Assembly: GCA_021234155.1 (NCBI GenBank) | Contig: JAJEKV010000005.1 | Coordinates: forward strand, 7,744,216 to 7,808,215 | Source of the DNA: Isoetes taiwanensis | Lineage: Eukaryota > Streptophyta > Lycopodiopsida > Isoetales > Isoetaceae | Direction: 5' to 3' | Length of the DNA stretch: 64,000 nt | Part shown: piece by piece, positions 20,290 through 31,482 of the stretch | Layout of the letters: the number at the start of each line of letters is the position of its first letter | Numbering within the stretch: the stretch's first letter is position 1 | Position numbers and translations under genes: made by a program | Notes under the pieces: model-generated | Seen by the model: the letters and a program-made list of their open reading frames with translations, nothing else | The model's database searches: none | What the model was told of the DNA's origin: nothing

Positions 20290-21905
20290 TGCTCTGATCT
20301 CTTAAGAGGAAAGGGAAAATGGCAGAGAAAAGGGCAAAGTGAGAGGCAAAAAGGCACGGGTAAAAGGGAAAGACGGAGAAGGAAAAGGAAAAAAAAAAGA
20401 GCAAAAGAAAAAAGGAAAAAAAAAAGAAAGGGAGAAAAAGGAAGGAAAAAAAGACACTATGAAAAGGAAAAGGGGGAAAGGGTGATGATGAGAATAAGGG
20501 GAAAGAAAAGGGAAAGGAGGAAAAGGAAGAAAAAAGGCAACATGGAAAAAATGTGAAGACGAAAAAAGGGTGATGAAGGAAAAAGGGGAAGATAAGAATG
20601 GTGGAGAGGGAAAAAAGGGCATGGAAAAATAGAAAGGGAAGGAAAAAGGAAAAAGGAGGCGAAAAAGGGAAAAGGGCATGAGGAAAAGGGAGAGGGAAAT
20701 GAGAGAGGAAGGAGAAAGTGGCACGAGAAGAGGAAAAGGGTGAGGAAAGGAAAAAAAAGAAAGGGAAAAAGAGATGGAAAAAAGGAAAAGGGAAAAGCGA
20801 AAAGCAAAAAGAGAACAGAAAACATGGAATAGGAAAAGAGGAAAAGGGAAAAGGGGAAGAGGGTGGGAAAAGGAGGAAAAAGGGCATGTGAAAAAGGTGG
20901 AAAAAATGGAATGGAAAAAGGTGTGGGAAAATGGAAAGGAAAAGAGAGAAGGAAAAAAAGGGTGGAAAATAAAAGCGGAAAAGGGCATGGAAAAAGAGAA
21001 AAGGATGAAAAAAAGAAGGAAAAGGAAAAAGGAAATGGGAGGCTTAAAAAGGGAAAGGGGAAAGAAAAAGAACACGAGGAGTAAGGAGGAAAATGGAAAA
21101 GAGGAAGGAAAAAGGGCCGCTAAAAACCGGAAGAAGGAAAAGGGTGAGGAAAGGGTAAAAATAAAGGGAAAAAGAGCATGGGGAAAGGGAAAAGAAAAAG
21201 AAAAAAGGGGAATAGGGACGGGGAAAAGGGGAAGAGGGTAAGGAAAGGCGGAAGAAAAGGCAAGTAAAAAAAAGTGGAAAAAAAGGAATGGAAAAATACA
21301 TGGGAAAAAGGGAAATGGAAAAAGGAAAGAGAAAGGGAAAGGGAAAGGGAAAGAGAAAAGGAAAGGAGGAAGGAAAGAGGAAAAGGGCACGGGAAAAATG
21401 AAAAGGGTGGGGAAATGATGAAAAAAGAAGGAAAGGGAAAAGGAAAAAGGGAGTCGGAAAGGGGGGAAGGAAAGGAAAAAAGACATGAGAAAAAAAAAAA
21501 AAAGAAAATGGGAAAAAAGAGACATCAGATAAAGAAGAAGAGGGTGAGGAGAGGAAGAAAAACATAAAAAAAAAGTGGGGAAAAGGGAATGCAAAAAAGG
21601 CATGAGAAAAGAGAAGGGAAAAGAGAAAAGCAAAAGGAATGGGAAAAAAGATCATGAGAAAAATGGGAAGGGTGGAGAAAGGTGAAAAGGGAAGGAAAAA
21701 AGCCGTCAAAAAAAAGGAAAGGGAAAGGGAAAAATGAGAAGGAGAAAAGGAAGAAAAAGAGGAGGGAGAAGAGGGTAAAAAAAAAAAAAAAAAGAGAAGG
21801 AGAAGAAGAAAAGTAAATGTGCAGGGAAAATAAGAAAAGGGAAAAAAGAAAGTGTGTAAGAAAATGAGGAAAAAAGGATATGCAGGATAGAGCAAAGGGA
21901 AGGTT
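20290..21905 (+). repeat. 1.6-kb polypurine tract
   Basis: A/G-only over long runs, made of GGGAAAAGG-like words with recurring AAAGGGCATG or GGGCACG punctuations. It looks like a degenerate tandem expansion rather than random drift. ORFs rich in Lys/Glu/Arg (+) or Phe/Pro/Ser (-) across it reflect composition. Confidence 0.9.
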
Positions 21906-22024
21906 ATCAAATGCACAAAAACCTCTTATAGCCTAGCAATGATGGACTTGGTTTCTATTATATTAGATGTATAAAAATGAGTCTGAGCTGAATAGGTTTC
22001 CATCCACAAATGTTTCCAACATTT

Positions 22025-22041
22025 GCCCAGCAACGCTGGGC
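22025..22041 (+). repeat. Helitron 3' terminal hairpin
   Basis: gcccagc-aac-gctgggc, 7-bp stem, 7 nt before CTAG at 22049. Confidence 0.9.
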
Positions 22042-22199
22042 ACCATTACTAGTATCTTTATATTATAATGTTTTGGTGTAAGTGCGTAGTGCATCGAGCC
22101 CTAAATTAAACGGCTGAGATTAATCTACGCCATGTGGCATCATCTCAATTATTCCAATTCCAACTTCTTTTCTTTAGGGTTTTTTCTTTTCTTTGTTTT

Positions 22200-23400
22200 C
22201 GTAGCATCTCGAGAACTATCGCGGCTCGACCCACGGTGATGGTGCAAGCAGCAGAAGATATTGGTAGAGAGAAGCAGGCTATATGCTTTAAGAAATGGCT
22301 ATGGCCGAAAATGTTGTGGCTGTGGAAAAACAGAGGAGTTCTTGGGCTATGGGAATGGGAAGAGGCCGTGGTAATACCAGCAAGGATAAGGGCATCGCGT
22401 TCGTGGAGCATTCGATCGTGGTCAGCATCATATCCTTCCATGGATAACAATGAGGCGAGAATGAAGATGTGCAAATGCTGCATTGGTGGCATCTTTGTTC
22501 TCTGCAACTTTCGATGGCTGAAAAATCGGAAGCTTTGTTACTCGGTTCTAAGGTAACAAAGCTTACCTTATCATTCCCTTACCATTCCCTTATCATTTTG
22601 TATTCGATTTTCAAATTCATGTGCTACTGTTACAGGTGAATGGGATATTTTTTGAAGACGAGTTGACTGTTCTTCAGAAGTTGAGATATGGGCTAAAGTC
22701 ATAATTGGGTAGATGGATCCACTATCTGCATATCCTGTATAACAGAATCGCTCTTCTCAGGGTATATACTTTTGAAGTCTTTGCATAGGTAGAAAGTCAT
22801 TCCATTTTTTTTTCTCTTTGTTGTTGGGCATGGCAAGATAGCTGCTCATAACTATGTTCCAAAATCTAGGTTTCAATGACACGTGATTGATTGTTTATTT
22901 GTGCTATTGAAGCTCAGGAAGTTGCAGTTCAGGGGCAACGGGCAACATGCAATATTATTCAATGTATATTGGTATACACACTGTATCATGATGTATGGAT
23001 GTGTTTTGTGTTTTCAGATAGCTTTTTGCTCTATTTTAGATGGAAGATACTTCCGTTTTATATGTGCCATCCACCTTCTTTTGCAGTTCTGCAAAAGCTA
23101 GCCTTCCTTTGGAGTTCTTGAGAACATTGATCTAAGTGCTATAGTATCCTGCTTCAAATTCGAAATTAGGTAACCTATTGTGTTTTGTAGCAATAGGTTA
23201 AAAATATGCATGATGCATTGTGCTCTATTCATGCATTTGTGTTATTCCGAGCATGTTTGTCCTCCTCTTTATTAAATCCTTTTGTGCTATTGCAGCAAAA
23301 GCAGAGAGAAAGGAAGGGAAGAAAAGAAGAGGAGATAAACCGCAAATTTGTGGCAAATTTGGACTTTTTGCTTTCGAGGTAAAGCTTAATATAGGAAGCT
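22200..23400 (+). pseudogene. captured exons of an unrecognised gene
   Basis: One frame reads MAMAENVVAVEKQRSSWAMG then MGRGRGNTSKDKGIAFVEHS from about 22296, interrupted by stops, and a later stretch SMAEKSEALLLGSK ends at a GTAACA donor near 22554. After an intron-like gap, VNGIFFEDELTVLQKLRYGL begins just after an acceptor (ACAG at 22636). Further fragments occur to about 23400, including AKAERKEGKKRRGDKPQ. The intron/exon pattern on the Helitron strand supports capture of a genomic gene segment, but I cannot name the parent. Confidence 0.4.
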
Positions 23401-24469
23401 GAAAATAAAGAATATAACGGGTTGTGATGTGTATTTGAAGGCATGCGGTCTGGCTATTGTGAAATTTTCAAAAACATTTAACTCTTAGATGTAGTATATC
23501 TACATTTTAAACTTCTCATTGGAAGAGCTATTATACGACCTTGAGATTATCATTGGAGCATGGCCTTGAGGATTATCATTGGAGCACTTGGAGCTTCTTT
23601 AAAAAAATACACCACTTAGGATAATTCATTCAACAATGTGGCCTCTAGCCTCAAAAAAAATGCTTACCTTGGAAATTATTGCCAGTTGTTACATGGCGTT
23701 TTCGCCATGGGCATGTTCAATTTGCAAAAAGAATATTTCATGTTTGTATATTGCCTTTGTAATATTATGGTTTGTAATGTAAATACCATGTTCTCTATAA
23801 GCTCCAGTTCAAAATCAAAATGTGTCATCGGACTTGGATGTTTCTACTCTGTGAACCTTCCTTCTCTTAAAGAAATATTTTTGCAAAGATGCTATAATGC
23901 CTTGATAATTAGATTTCCAAATAATTGCGGTTTTGAGCGCAAAAACGGAGCAACGTTAGGCAGAATAGAGCAAAAAGCTGCCCTAATCCGTTGCCACCAT
24001 TTATGGAAGGAAGGAAGGAAGGAAGTCTATTGTACATTTATGATGTCTATTGTACATTCCAGACTTATCCTTTGGTATTTACATTTTCTACTAAAACAAG
24101 AAATTTAAGTAGTTCATATTTATGCGAACTACTATCATTTCTATAAGCGAAACATTATACATTAGACATATTACTTGCTCAAACCATTACATTTGCTAAA
24201 TGAGTTTACTTTTCAAAGATTGTGGATGATTTATTAAATTGGACCACCTAGATGACATTACCTTTGAACAACGGAATGTTTCTGGGTATCATTAAATATT
24301 ACAATTAAACTCAGCACCTACCAACTAAGATTGCGATGCTACATAGCTTTAAATTGTCTAATCTGTATCCATATTATATATATCAAGACTGCTTAGTTGT
24401 AGATCGCCATTTATCTCCAATGAAGGTTACGCGTGCTACACTAATCTAATAAACCAAATTCACACATAA

Positions 24470-24511
24470 CCCTTATAGCCTAGCAACGTTGGGCGCTTGG
24501 TTTTCTACTAG
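24470..24511 (+). repeat. decayed internal Helitron-like 3' end
   Basis: A weak hairpin (gccta-gcaacgt-tgggc) followed by TTCTACTAG ending at 24511 looks like an older 3' end of the family, about 130 nt before the present end. A related but more decayed block is at about 21930-21965 in Helitron A. Confidence 0.5.
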
Positions 24512-24613
24512 ATAAGAATGTTCATAAAACATCCATCAAAACATAAATAACATATATGTTCATGTGTGGTGTTCTATAATGGTTGGCTCATCATTTGCAG
24601 TTTTTCAATTTAT

Positions 24614-24630
24614 GCCCAGCAACGCTGGGC
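24614..24630 (+). repeat. Helitron 3' terminal hairpin
   Basis: gcccagc-aac-gctgggc before CTAG 24638-24641. Confidence 0.9.
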
Positions 24631-25013
24631 ACCGGTACTAGTTATATTATAATGTTTTGCTGTAATTCCTAGATTTGGATCCAGCCCTAGATTGGATGGC
24701 TGAGATCCATCTTAGTAATTTCGACGGTCAGGATTTCGATGGTCAGGATTTTAGGGCAATTTTTAGGGACAATGGCTAAAGCATGGCGCAACTGGAGCTT
24801 CCAATTCCAACCCACATCCGGCTAATGCATCCGGCCCTTTGAGGCTTACGTAAGCCCAAATCAAGCCCTTCCTCTCGCCTACATGGGCCTATCGAGCTCT
24901 TTTTCAAGAGCTCTTCATCTTATCGAGGCGAGGCTACGTGTGTTTGCGAGCTTTTCATTTGGAACTAGCCGTCCATAAAGTTTAGCCATGGCGGGATTGA
25001 ACCCAAGTATATC

Positions 25014-26900
25014 ATGGATGTAAGTTCGGCATCTTTGGGTCGATTTGCGAAGCGGATGGAGTTTGGGGATCTGCAAGTGATCCACTGTGCTTTTCATGTA
25101 TGCAACATTCTAGGCCATCTCTCAGCGATTGATGCTTTTGCGGAATCGTTTGTTGGGTCTTGGAGCTGGAAGTGCGTTTCAACACCAACTCTTCAAGGTT
25201 TTATTTTGCTCTGAATCTAAGGAGGTGGATTTTCTCATTTAAGTAAAATGTTTGTCACTTGGAAAAATAACTTGCAATCTTTGTAAGTACATTGGACTAA
25301 TTAAGCGAGGTTGCAAATTTCTTTATTGCGAGAAAATGTCTAGAGGATACATGTCAACTTGGTCTAATATCACGGTATTGTGTGTCTTACAAAATTTGTA
25401 AATTGCACCATGTCCATCACAATAACTTTTTCGGATGCCTTTTTCCAGTCAATGGAAAAACCTTTGCGCCAGGAGGAATTATGCGCATGCACATGCACAT
25501 TATCAATAAAATGCGATTCGCGGGATCAGAGAGACATTTAAAGGCTCTATAAGTTATGCTCCTCTCTACGTGGCGGCAAATTTCACGAGCATTTCCAGGC
25601 AGTTGAGGCCGATGTCGAACTGCGGTGTTGGGTTTGCTCTTTGGTGCCTTAGGTGGCATCTGGTGGTCCAATTCCTGATTGTTCTTGTGAGACAAAGTCG
25701 AAAAGTGGCTTGCAATGTGCTCTAAAGGCTCTAAATGTCCTAATTCTAGGATGTGTTCAAAATGGGAAAGATCATTTTGCTATACAATTTTTTGAGAAGA
25801 TGTAGCGAGGAAAGATTTTTTAAGCCAAATGCAACAACTTTTCTCGCATTCTCAAGGTGTGTGCTAGGATAGAAGAAAGGAAGTTCATGAACATATTATT
25901 AGAAGTAAATTGACCGGATGTGATGGTTTGCCCGACTCCATAGTTCATATGTATTGCATGTTCGGTAGTCTTCATGAAGCGATCCACCATTTTTTTAAAA
26001 ATTCCACGACCAAGATGTGGTGTTGTGGTGTCATGGAATGCCATTATTGCGGGACATGCACATGGAGAAGATCAATTGGCCAGTAAATTGCTTTATAAAT
26101 GCACCTAGCGGGCATGCACCCAAATGAAGCTACATTTGTTATGGTCGTGAGCTTGCACCAACATAGCAACAAAAGAAGAGGCGGGGATAATCCACGATAA
26201 TATTATTAGAAGAGGATTAAGATGGAATGATGCCATTGGAAGCGGCATGATTCAAATGTATGCCATGCGTGGATGCACGGAGGAGGCATGTAATGTCTTT
26301 AGTCAATTGTCTAATCAAGGTGTGGAGATATGGAATGCAATGATTGCCCGCTTTGCTCAACATGGTGAAAGCTTATACTTAAGTTATTTTGAAAAGATGC
26401 AAATGAGAATGGTATAAAACGACAAAAACCCCTTTTTCAAGTGCCTTGAACTCATATGCTAGCTTGAAAATCCCCAAGGAGGAGGCTCATTCATGAGATG
26501 ATACTTGAGGGCAGTGTGACACGATTATAGGGAATACCTTGATTGATATTTATGTCAAATGTGAACTGTTGAAAGAAGCCTGTCATGTATTTTACAATAT
26601 GCCAATGTGGGATGTAGTGTCATGGGTTGCCATGATTCTTTGGATATATCTGACATTGAGATTACATTTAGCTCTAGAGTGTTTTGACCAAATGAAAGAC
26701 AGATGGCGAGATATCTGACCAAGTGTGGTCTGTGGGATGGAATAATCTCGAGTTATGCCCACGGTGGAGAATATGGAAGGTCTCTTCATTAGCAGATCAT
26801 CAATAATGGCCTCTAATCTAATGTTGTCGTAGGTAGAACCTTAGTTGATCTTTGAAGAAGCAAGTATTGTATTGTATTGAAAGCATGTGGTACGGTCTTT
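25014..26900 (+). pseudogene. captured PPR (PLS-type) gene fragment
   Basis: Reading across frames gives successive PPR signatures: LGCVQNGKDHFAIQFFEKM (about 25760), VVSWNAIIAGHAHGED (about 26025), IIRRGLRWNDAIGS, GMIQMYAMRGCTEEACNVF (about 26250), EIWNAMIARFAQHGESL and SYFEKMQMNGIKPDK-like (about 26390, partly broken), then a SLHQQIINNGL-type segment near 26790. This alternation of about 31- to 36-residue repeats is typical of plant PLS-class PPR proteins that bind organellar RNA. Frameshifts, stops and the lack of a start make it a non-functional captured fragment. An upstream stretch (25014-25210) may be its first exon. Confidence 0.75.
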
Positions 26901-27920
26901 TTGCATGGTTTGCCATCGTCGGCCTTGGTAATATTCTACTAGATAGATATGCATGTAGACATCATTACAGAGCAACAATGTACTTTTTTAGGCCATTTGC
27001 ATTGCCATTAGACTTGCATATATAATAAGGAAATGCCATTTAGAATACTCGAACACTAAAGTAATGACTTAACATCAAATCACACTCTACCATTCCATTT
27101 ACACCCCCAAACAAAGCTCTATTAACTAAAATTTACCAAAATATCCGATGTACATTAAAAAAATAAATTAACAAATAATGCAAAGAGATTAACACAAAAA
27201 ACTTGCATAGCCCAAAAATAGAGAAGGGGCAAACAAACATGCATAATGTCCAAGTTTGGTTCATTTTTATAAAGATGTAAACTAAAAATATAATTCAATT
27301 AAATACTTAGTTTGTGCCCTAGCTCTCCCTTATGTTCGATTGAGCATTCACCCATCCTAATTTGGACGGTGAGGATGACCCCTCGAATCCAGAACCCATA
27401 TTAGTTCTATGTAAAAGATAGGGACGGTGAGTGGCTCAGATTAGTTCTATCAAAGATGGGGAAGGGACAAAAGACGCTTGGTAAAAAAGGCAAATCCTTT
27501 AACTTTTGCCTATTTGGAGGTGGCCTTTAGGGCACTCTTATGCTATAAATTCACCACCTTAAGCTAGCTTCCAACACTCAAGGAGGAGCAAGGAGACATG
27601 GTTTAGCATGAGGAACAAGCACGCATCTACGAAGACAACTTGATTGACAACATCTTAGGCAAGGAAATAATAGAGGAAGATGGCACCTACTATATGACAA
27701 GGCTGTCTTTACACCAAATAGTAATAACACGCTGAAGATCAACAACAAGGTCCTTCAGAGGTGACGTGGACAACTCCATACAACACTATCTAACATGAAG
27801 GAGCTAGGTTTCTTTCAAACATTGTTGAACCTTTGAAAAGTTTATATTATAATAAAAATTGGATTATTACTGCATGCTTTTCTCATTGCAACCAAAACAT
27901 TTACGCGCTCCCAACTTATG

Positions 27921-27937
27921 CCCAGCAACGCTGGGCA
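27921..27937 (+). repeat. Helitron 3' terminal hairpin
   Basis: gcccagc-aac-gctgggc before CTAG 27945-27948. Confidence 0.9.
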
Positions 27938-27948
27938 CTCTTACTAGT

Positions 27949-29269
27949 TTTTCATGATAATGAAATTAAGTTCGTTGGCAGACGTGTTGGTAACTTGTTT
28001 GGTTTTTAATACAGTCATGTTCCATGTCTAAATTCCATTGAATGTACTTCCAAACAAGTTTGGCATACTAGGCTTGGACATACAAATTTCAAGAACCTTG
28101 ATGCTCTGGAAAAGAGAGGGTTGATCACCATGACTTCAAATAAGGAAGAGAAGGTTTGTGCTGGCTGTATGCTTGGAAAGCAGACTAGACAAATCTTTAA
28201 GAAGTCAAAACACAGGTCAAAAAGAATTTTGGAGTTAATTCACACAGATTTGTGTGGGCCTATAAATGTAACTAGTATATCTGGTTACAAGTATTTTATG
28301 ACTTTCATTGATGATTTCAGTAGAAGAGCTAATTGCTATTTATTGAAATCAAAAGATCAAGCTCTAGATGCTTTTAAAATTTTTGCTGCTAAAGTAGAGT
28401 TGGAAACTGGAGCAAAGATCAAATGTATCAGATCTGACAGAGGTGGTGAATATAAGTCAGATGAATTTAAATGGTTCTGTGCATCCAAAGGTATTAAAAG
28501 ACAACTTACATGTCGGTATTCTCCACAGCAGAATGGAGTGGCAGAAAGGAAAAATAGAACCTTATTAAATGCAGTCAGATCTATGTTGAAGTATTCAGGA
28601 TTGCCAAATTTTTTATGGGATGAGGCATTGAAAACTGCAGTATTTATTCAAAACAGGTTGCCTTCAATGAGCATAAATGGAGCCATACCTGAAATGCTAT
28701 GGTCAGGTAAGGCACCATCTTTTGAAAAATTTAGAACTTATGGTTGTTTGGCTTTTGCACAGGTTCCAGAAGAATTAAGGAAAAAGCTTGATGATCGATC
28801 TTATATCTGCTATCTGGTAGGCTATGATGAAAATTCAAAAGGATATAGATTATACAATCCAGCTCAAAGGAAAATAATCATTAGCAGAGATGTGGTATTT
28901 TCTGAAAATCAGTTTTACAGAACTATTCCTAAGGTAAATACAGCAGATGGCAAAGAAGCTATGAATAATCAAGAGGAAACTAATAGTCTACATGAAGAGT
29001 CAATTAAACCTGAAGGAAATACTAGTGTAGATGGTCAGACCAAGGTTGCAGACTTTAGTGATGATGATGATGAGGTAGAACAAGTAGAAGAACCTGCAAA
29101 TGGGACTGAAAAACCTGCAGAAGATACTCAACATATACATGAAGAAATAGTGGAAAAACCAAAAAGGAAAAGAAGAACTGAAGCACAGATGCTACAAGAT
29201 GAAAATAAGGATACTGCATTATTTGGAAGGGATGTTCATGGCAGAAGTAAAAGATTCTTTGGAAATTGA
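27949..29269 (+). CDS. copia integrase region
   Basis: After an initial segment with one stop (GNLFGF then TAA near 28008), the frame is open from 28121 for 382 codons. It shows the pre-integrase HHCC zinc finger (VWHTRLGHTNF upstream, CAGCMLGK), then the retroviral-type core: HTDLCGPI (Asp), IRSDRGGEY (Asp) and PQQNGVAERKNRTL (Glu), giving the D,D35E triad. A GKAPSFEKFRTYGC block and an acidic tail follow. This is the best-preserved part of the element. It continues the protease frame broken at 20162. Confidence 0.9.
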
Positions 29270-29280
29270 GGGGAAATAAA

Positions 29281-30840
29281 CCACGGTATTTGATATTCTA
29301 GTGCTAGAAAATGAAGAGGCTCAAAAAAGTTACAATGAGGCCATAAGTGGAAAAAATAAAAGATGGTTTGGAGGAAAGCTATGGAAGATGAGATGAACTC
29401 ATTTCATAGAACTAATACTTATATACTTATGGACCGGACACGAAAGTAAAAATATTGTAGGAAGCAAATGGATATCTGAGAATTAAACTTGGGCTGATGG
29501 GAAATCCGAGGAAAATACAAAGCTAGACTTGTTGCTCAAGGATTCACTCAAAAGCAAGGTCAAGACTTTGATGAAACATTTTCTCCATTAGTAAAGATTA
29601 ATAGTCTTAGAATGTTGTTAGCTATTGCAAATTAAGAAGACTTAGAGATTCATCATATGGATGTCGATGCAGTACGTTTTAAATGCTAAATTGGAAGAAG
29701 AAATTTATCTAAAACCAGCTCGAGTTTGACAAAATTGAAGGTAAGGTTTGGAAATTGAATCGAGCAGTGTATATGGGTTAAAAGCAGGCTCCTAGAGAAT
29801 GGTATAAATGTATGGATGGCTATTTGCTTGAGCGAGGGGATTTGAGAAGTTTACGTGTGATGGGAATCTATATAGATTTAGAAGTGGAGATGAATGGTGT
29901 GTGATTGCCCTATATGTAGATGATAACATTATGGTAGCAAAGGGCAAGAATATTCTTTTACATCGTAAGAATGTTTTGAGTAAAAGATTTCAAATGGCCG
30001 ATTTAGGAGGCCCGAAGAGGTTTCTTGGAATTGAAGTCTGCTTGGGGACAAGACAAACAAGACTTTACTCTTAAGTCAACAAACACATATTACCAATATG
30101 TTAAAAACTTTTAAAATGCGAGGATTGTAATGTTGCGGATACTCCATTAGTACACAGACCTGCGAAATTTGAGAAGATATGTGTCCAAAATCTGCTCGGG
30201 GAGGTGAAGCAAATGGAAAGAACTCCATCTGAGATCTTTAATTGGTTGTCTTGCTTATGTGGCTAATTGTACAAGGCCAGATATTTCCTTTGCTTTGTCA
30301 ATTTATTAAGCGGATACAATAACAATCTGGTATAGCTCATTGGATTTCTTTGCAAAAAGGATTTTGAGGTATTTAAAGGGCTCCTTGGAAGTTGGAATTA
30401 TGTACAATCCAGCTAAACTTGAGCTGAAAGCATATTGTGATTGGTGGGGAGGAGACTTAGATCAAAAAAAATCCACTTGGGGTTATTTAGTCATATTAGG
30501 TGGGGCACCTATAGCACGGAAGTGCAAAAGCAGTCTAGCATAGCATGTCATCAAGTCTTGAGTGAATCTGATCACGACTGCTTAGTAGCAAAGGAGTTGA
30601 TTTGGGAAAAGAAGACTCTTAGCGGTGGAAACTCCGCGAGAATAATCCCTCTTGCTATTCTTGTGACAATACCGGTTTGCATAGCTATGTCAAAAAACCC
30701 TGTTCTCCACGAAAGAACAAAGCACATTGAAATGGAAGTCCACTTTCTTAGAGACATGGTGAAGAAAAACATGCTACAAATGATATATGTTGCAACTGAT
30801 GGACAATTAGGCTGATATTCTCACCAAGGCACTTACGGCC
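29281..30840 (+). pseudogene. copia reverse transcriptase and RNase H, broken
   Basis: Fragments in all three frames: ARLVAQGFTQKQGQDF, FSPLVKINSLRMLLAI, HHMDVDA, the active-site YVDD at 29913-29924, GPKRFLGIEV, and at the end AYCDWWGGD, LHERTKHIEMEVHF and ADILTKAL. These are the standard RVT_2 and RNase H blocks in order. Frameshifts are dense compared with the clean integrase, and many lie where CAG or CTG codons would be expected, so part of the damage is probably consensus error. Confidence 0.8.
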
Positions 30841-30896
30841 CGGGTTTCTCAAGTTAAGAACAATAATCGGTATAATCGAGAATCTGCCTTATTACA

Positions 30897-31482
30897 TGAA
30901 GGGGAATGTTGTGGTTGTCATGTAATAATTGTAAGTGATATTCTATTCTAATCTATGAGAAGCGTTAGCGATGGATTAGAGTTGATCTATGAAAGCGATG
31001 GCGATAGATCAACTTTGAAGAAGTATAAAAATATGGGGAAAAAGTAAAGTGGCGGGCAGGTACTACCCGGGCGTTCTTTGGGCTCGCCGAAAAAACTTCG
31101 TGATACCCCCCGCCCGCCACTTAGGGTTTTGGGTTGGCTGGTCCAGCGGGTCAAAAGTCAATGGCAATGGAAAATAAGGACAACGGGGCATCAAATATTT
31201 AGGCAAGTTGGCAAACCTTCTATATGTAGAGCATGCACGTTTTGACAAGTGTAGATATCGGGTTGATGAGAAAAGATATAAAATGAATGATATGGATAGA
31301 GATGAGCGAGCTGGCCCTTGAATACATGTCTTGAACAAGCGGAGTTGTATTTTGTAAAAAGGTTCTTGGATGAGTGACCATATTTTGGCTCCATGAACCT
31401 AAGCTTTTATAAGTCTTGTTTATAAAGTTGTCTAGCAAATTTGGTGAATAAAGTTATTGTTATCTTGACTATTTACGGAACA
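30897..31482 (+). repeat. copia polypurine tract and 3' LTR
   Basis: Polypurine GAAGGGGAA just before the LTR start TGTTGTGG at 30907. The LTR matches 17945-18512 but differs at most CAG/CTG sites and near its 3' end (31453-31482), where the expected TTCTTCA terminus is missing. Confidence 0.8.

Larger units (their letters stand above)
20163..22052 (+). mobile_element. Helitron A-plus with polypurine cargo
   Basis: Begins after A20162 with TCTTATCTTATATTATAA (the TCTTA is doubled) and ends at CTAG (22049-22052) after the hairpin gcccagc-aac-gctgggc. The interior is almost wholly a polypurine tract. It is the same family as the minus-strand Helitron at 2495-13442, in the opposite orientation. 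First of three elements in a row. Confidence 0.85.
22055..24641 (+). mobile_element. Helitron C-plus with captured exons
   Basis: Starts TCTTTATATTATAATGTTTT right after a TA that follows the previous element, and ends at CTAG 24638-24641 after the hairpin at 24614-24630. The first 70 nt share the family consensus (AGCCCTAAATT ... GGCTGAGATT). Cargo includes exon-like stretches near 22200-22560 and 22640-23400. No Rep/helicase is visible. Second copy at 59284-61839. Confidence 0.85.
24642..27948 (+). mobile_element. Helitron D-plus carrying PPR gene fragments
   Basis: Starts TTATATTATAATGTTTTG directly abutting the previous element's CTAG; the usual leading TC is missing. It has the shared 5' block (CAGCCCTAGATTGGATGGCTGAGATCC) in shortened form. 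It ends at CTAG 27945-27948 after the hairpin at 27921-27937, and copia pol resumes at T27949. 3307 bp, no Rep/helicase. The 3' 1 kb (26.9-27.9 kb) is AT-rich and non-coding. Confidence 0.8.
17945..31482 (+). mobile_element. Ty1/copia LTR retrotransposon, interrupted by a MITE and three Helitrons
   Basis: LTRs at 17945-18512 and 30907 to about 31482, initiator-Met tRNA primer site just after the 5' LTR, polypurine tract before the 3' LTR. Order gag, protease, integrase, reverse transcriptase, RNase H identifies Ty1/copia. Removing the Helitron array (20163-27948) and the MITE (250 bp plus target duplication) leaves about 5.5 kb, a usual copia length. The 5' half is open; the RT/RNase H part (29281-30840) is riddled with stops and frameshifts, many at CAG/CTG sites. 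Confidence 0.9.

Noticed and set aside
20302-21633. Long open frames on both strands
   Set aside because: Compositional ORFs across the polypurine tract; same for 57619-58946.
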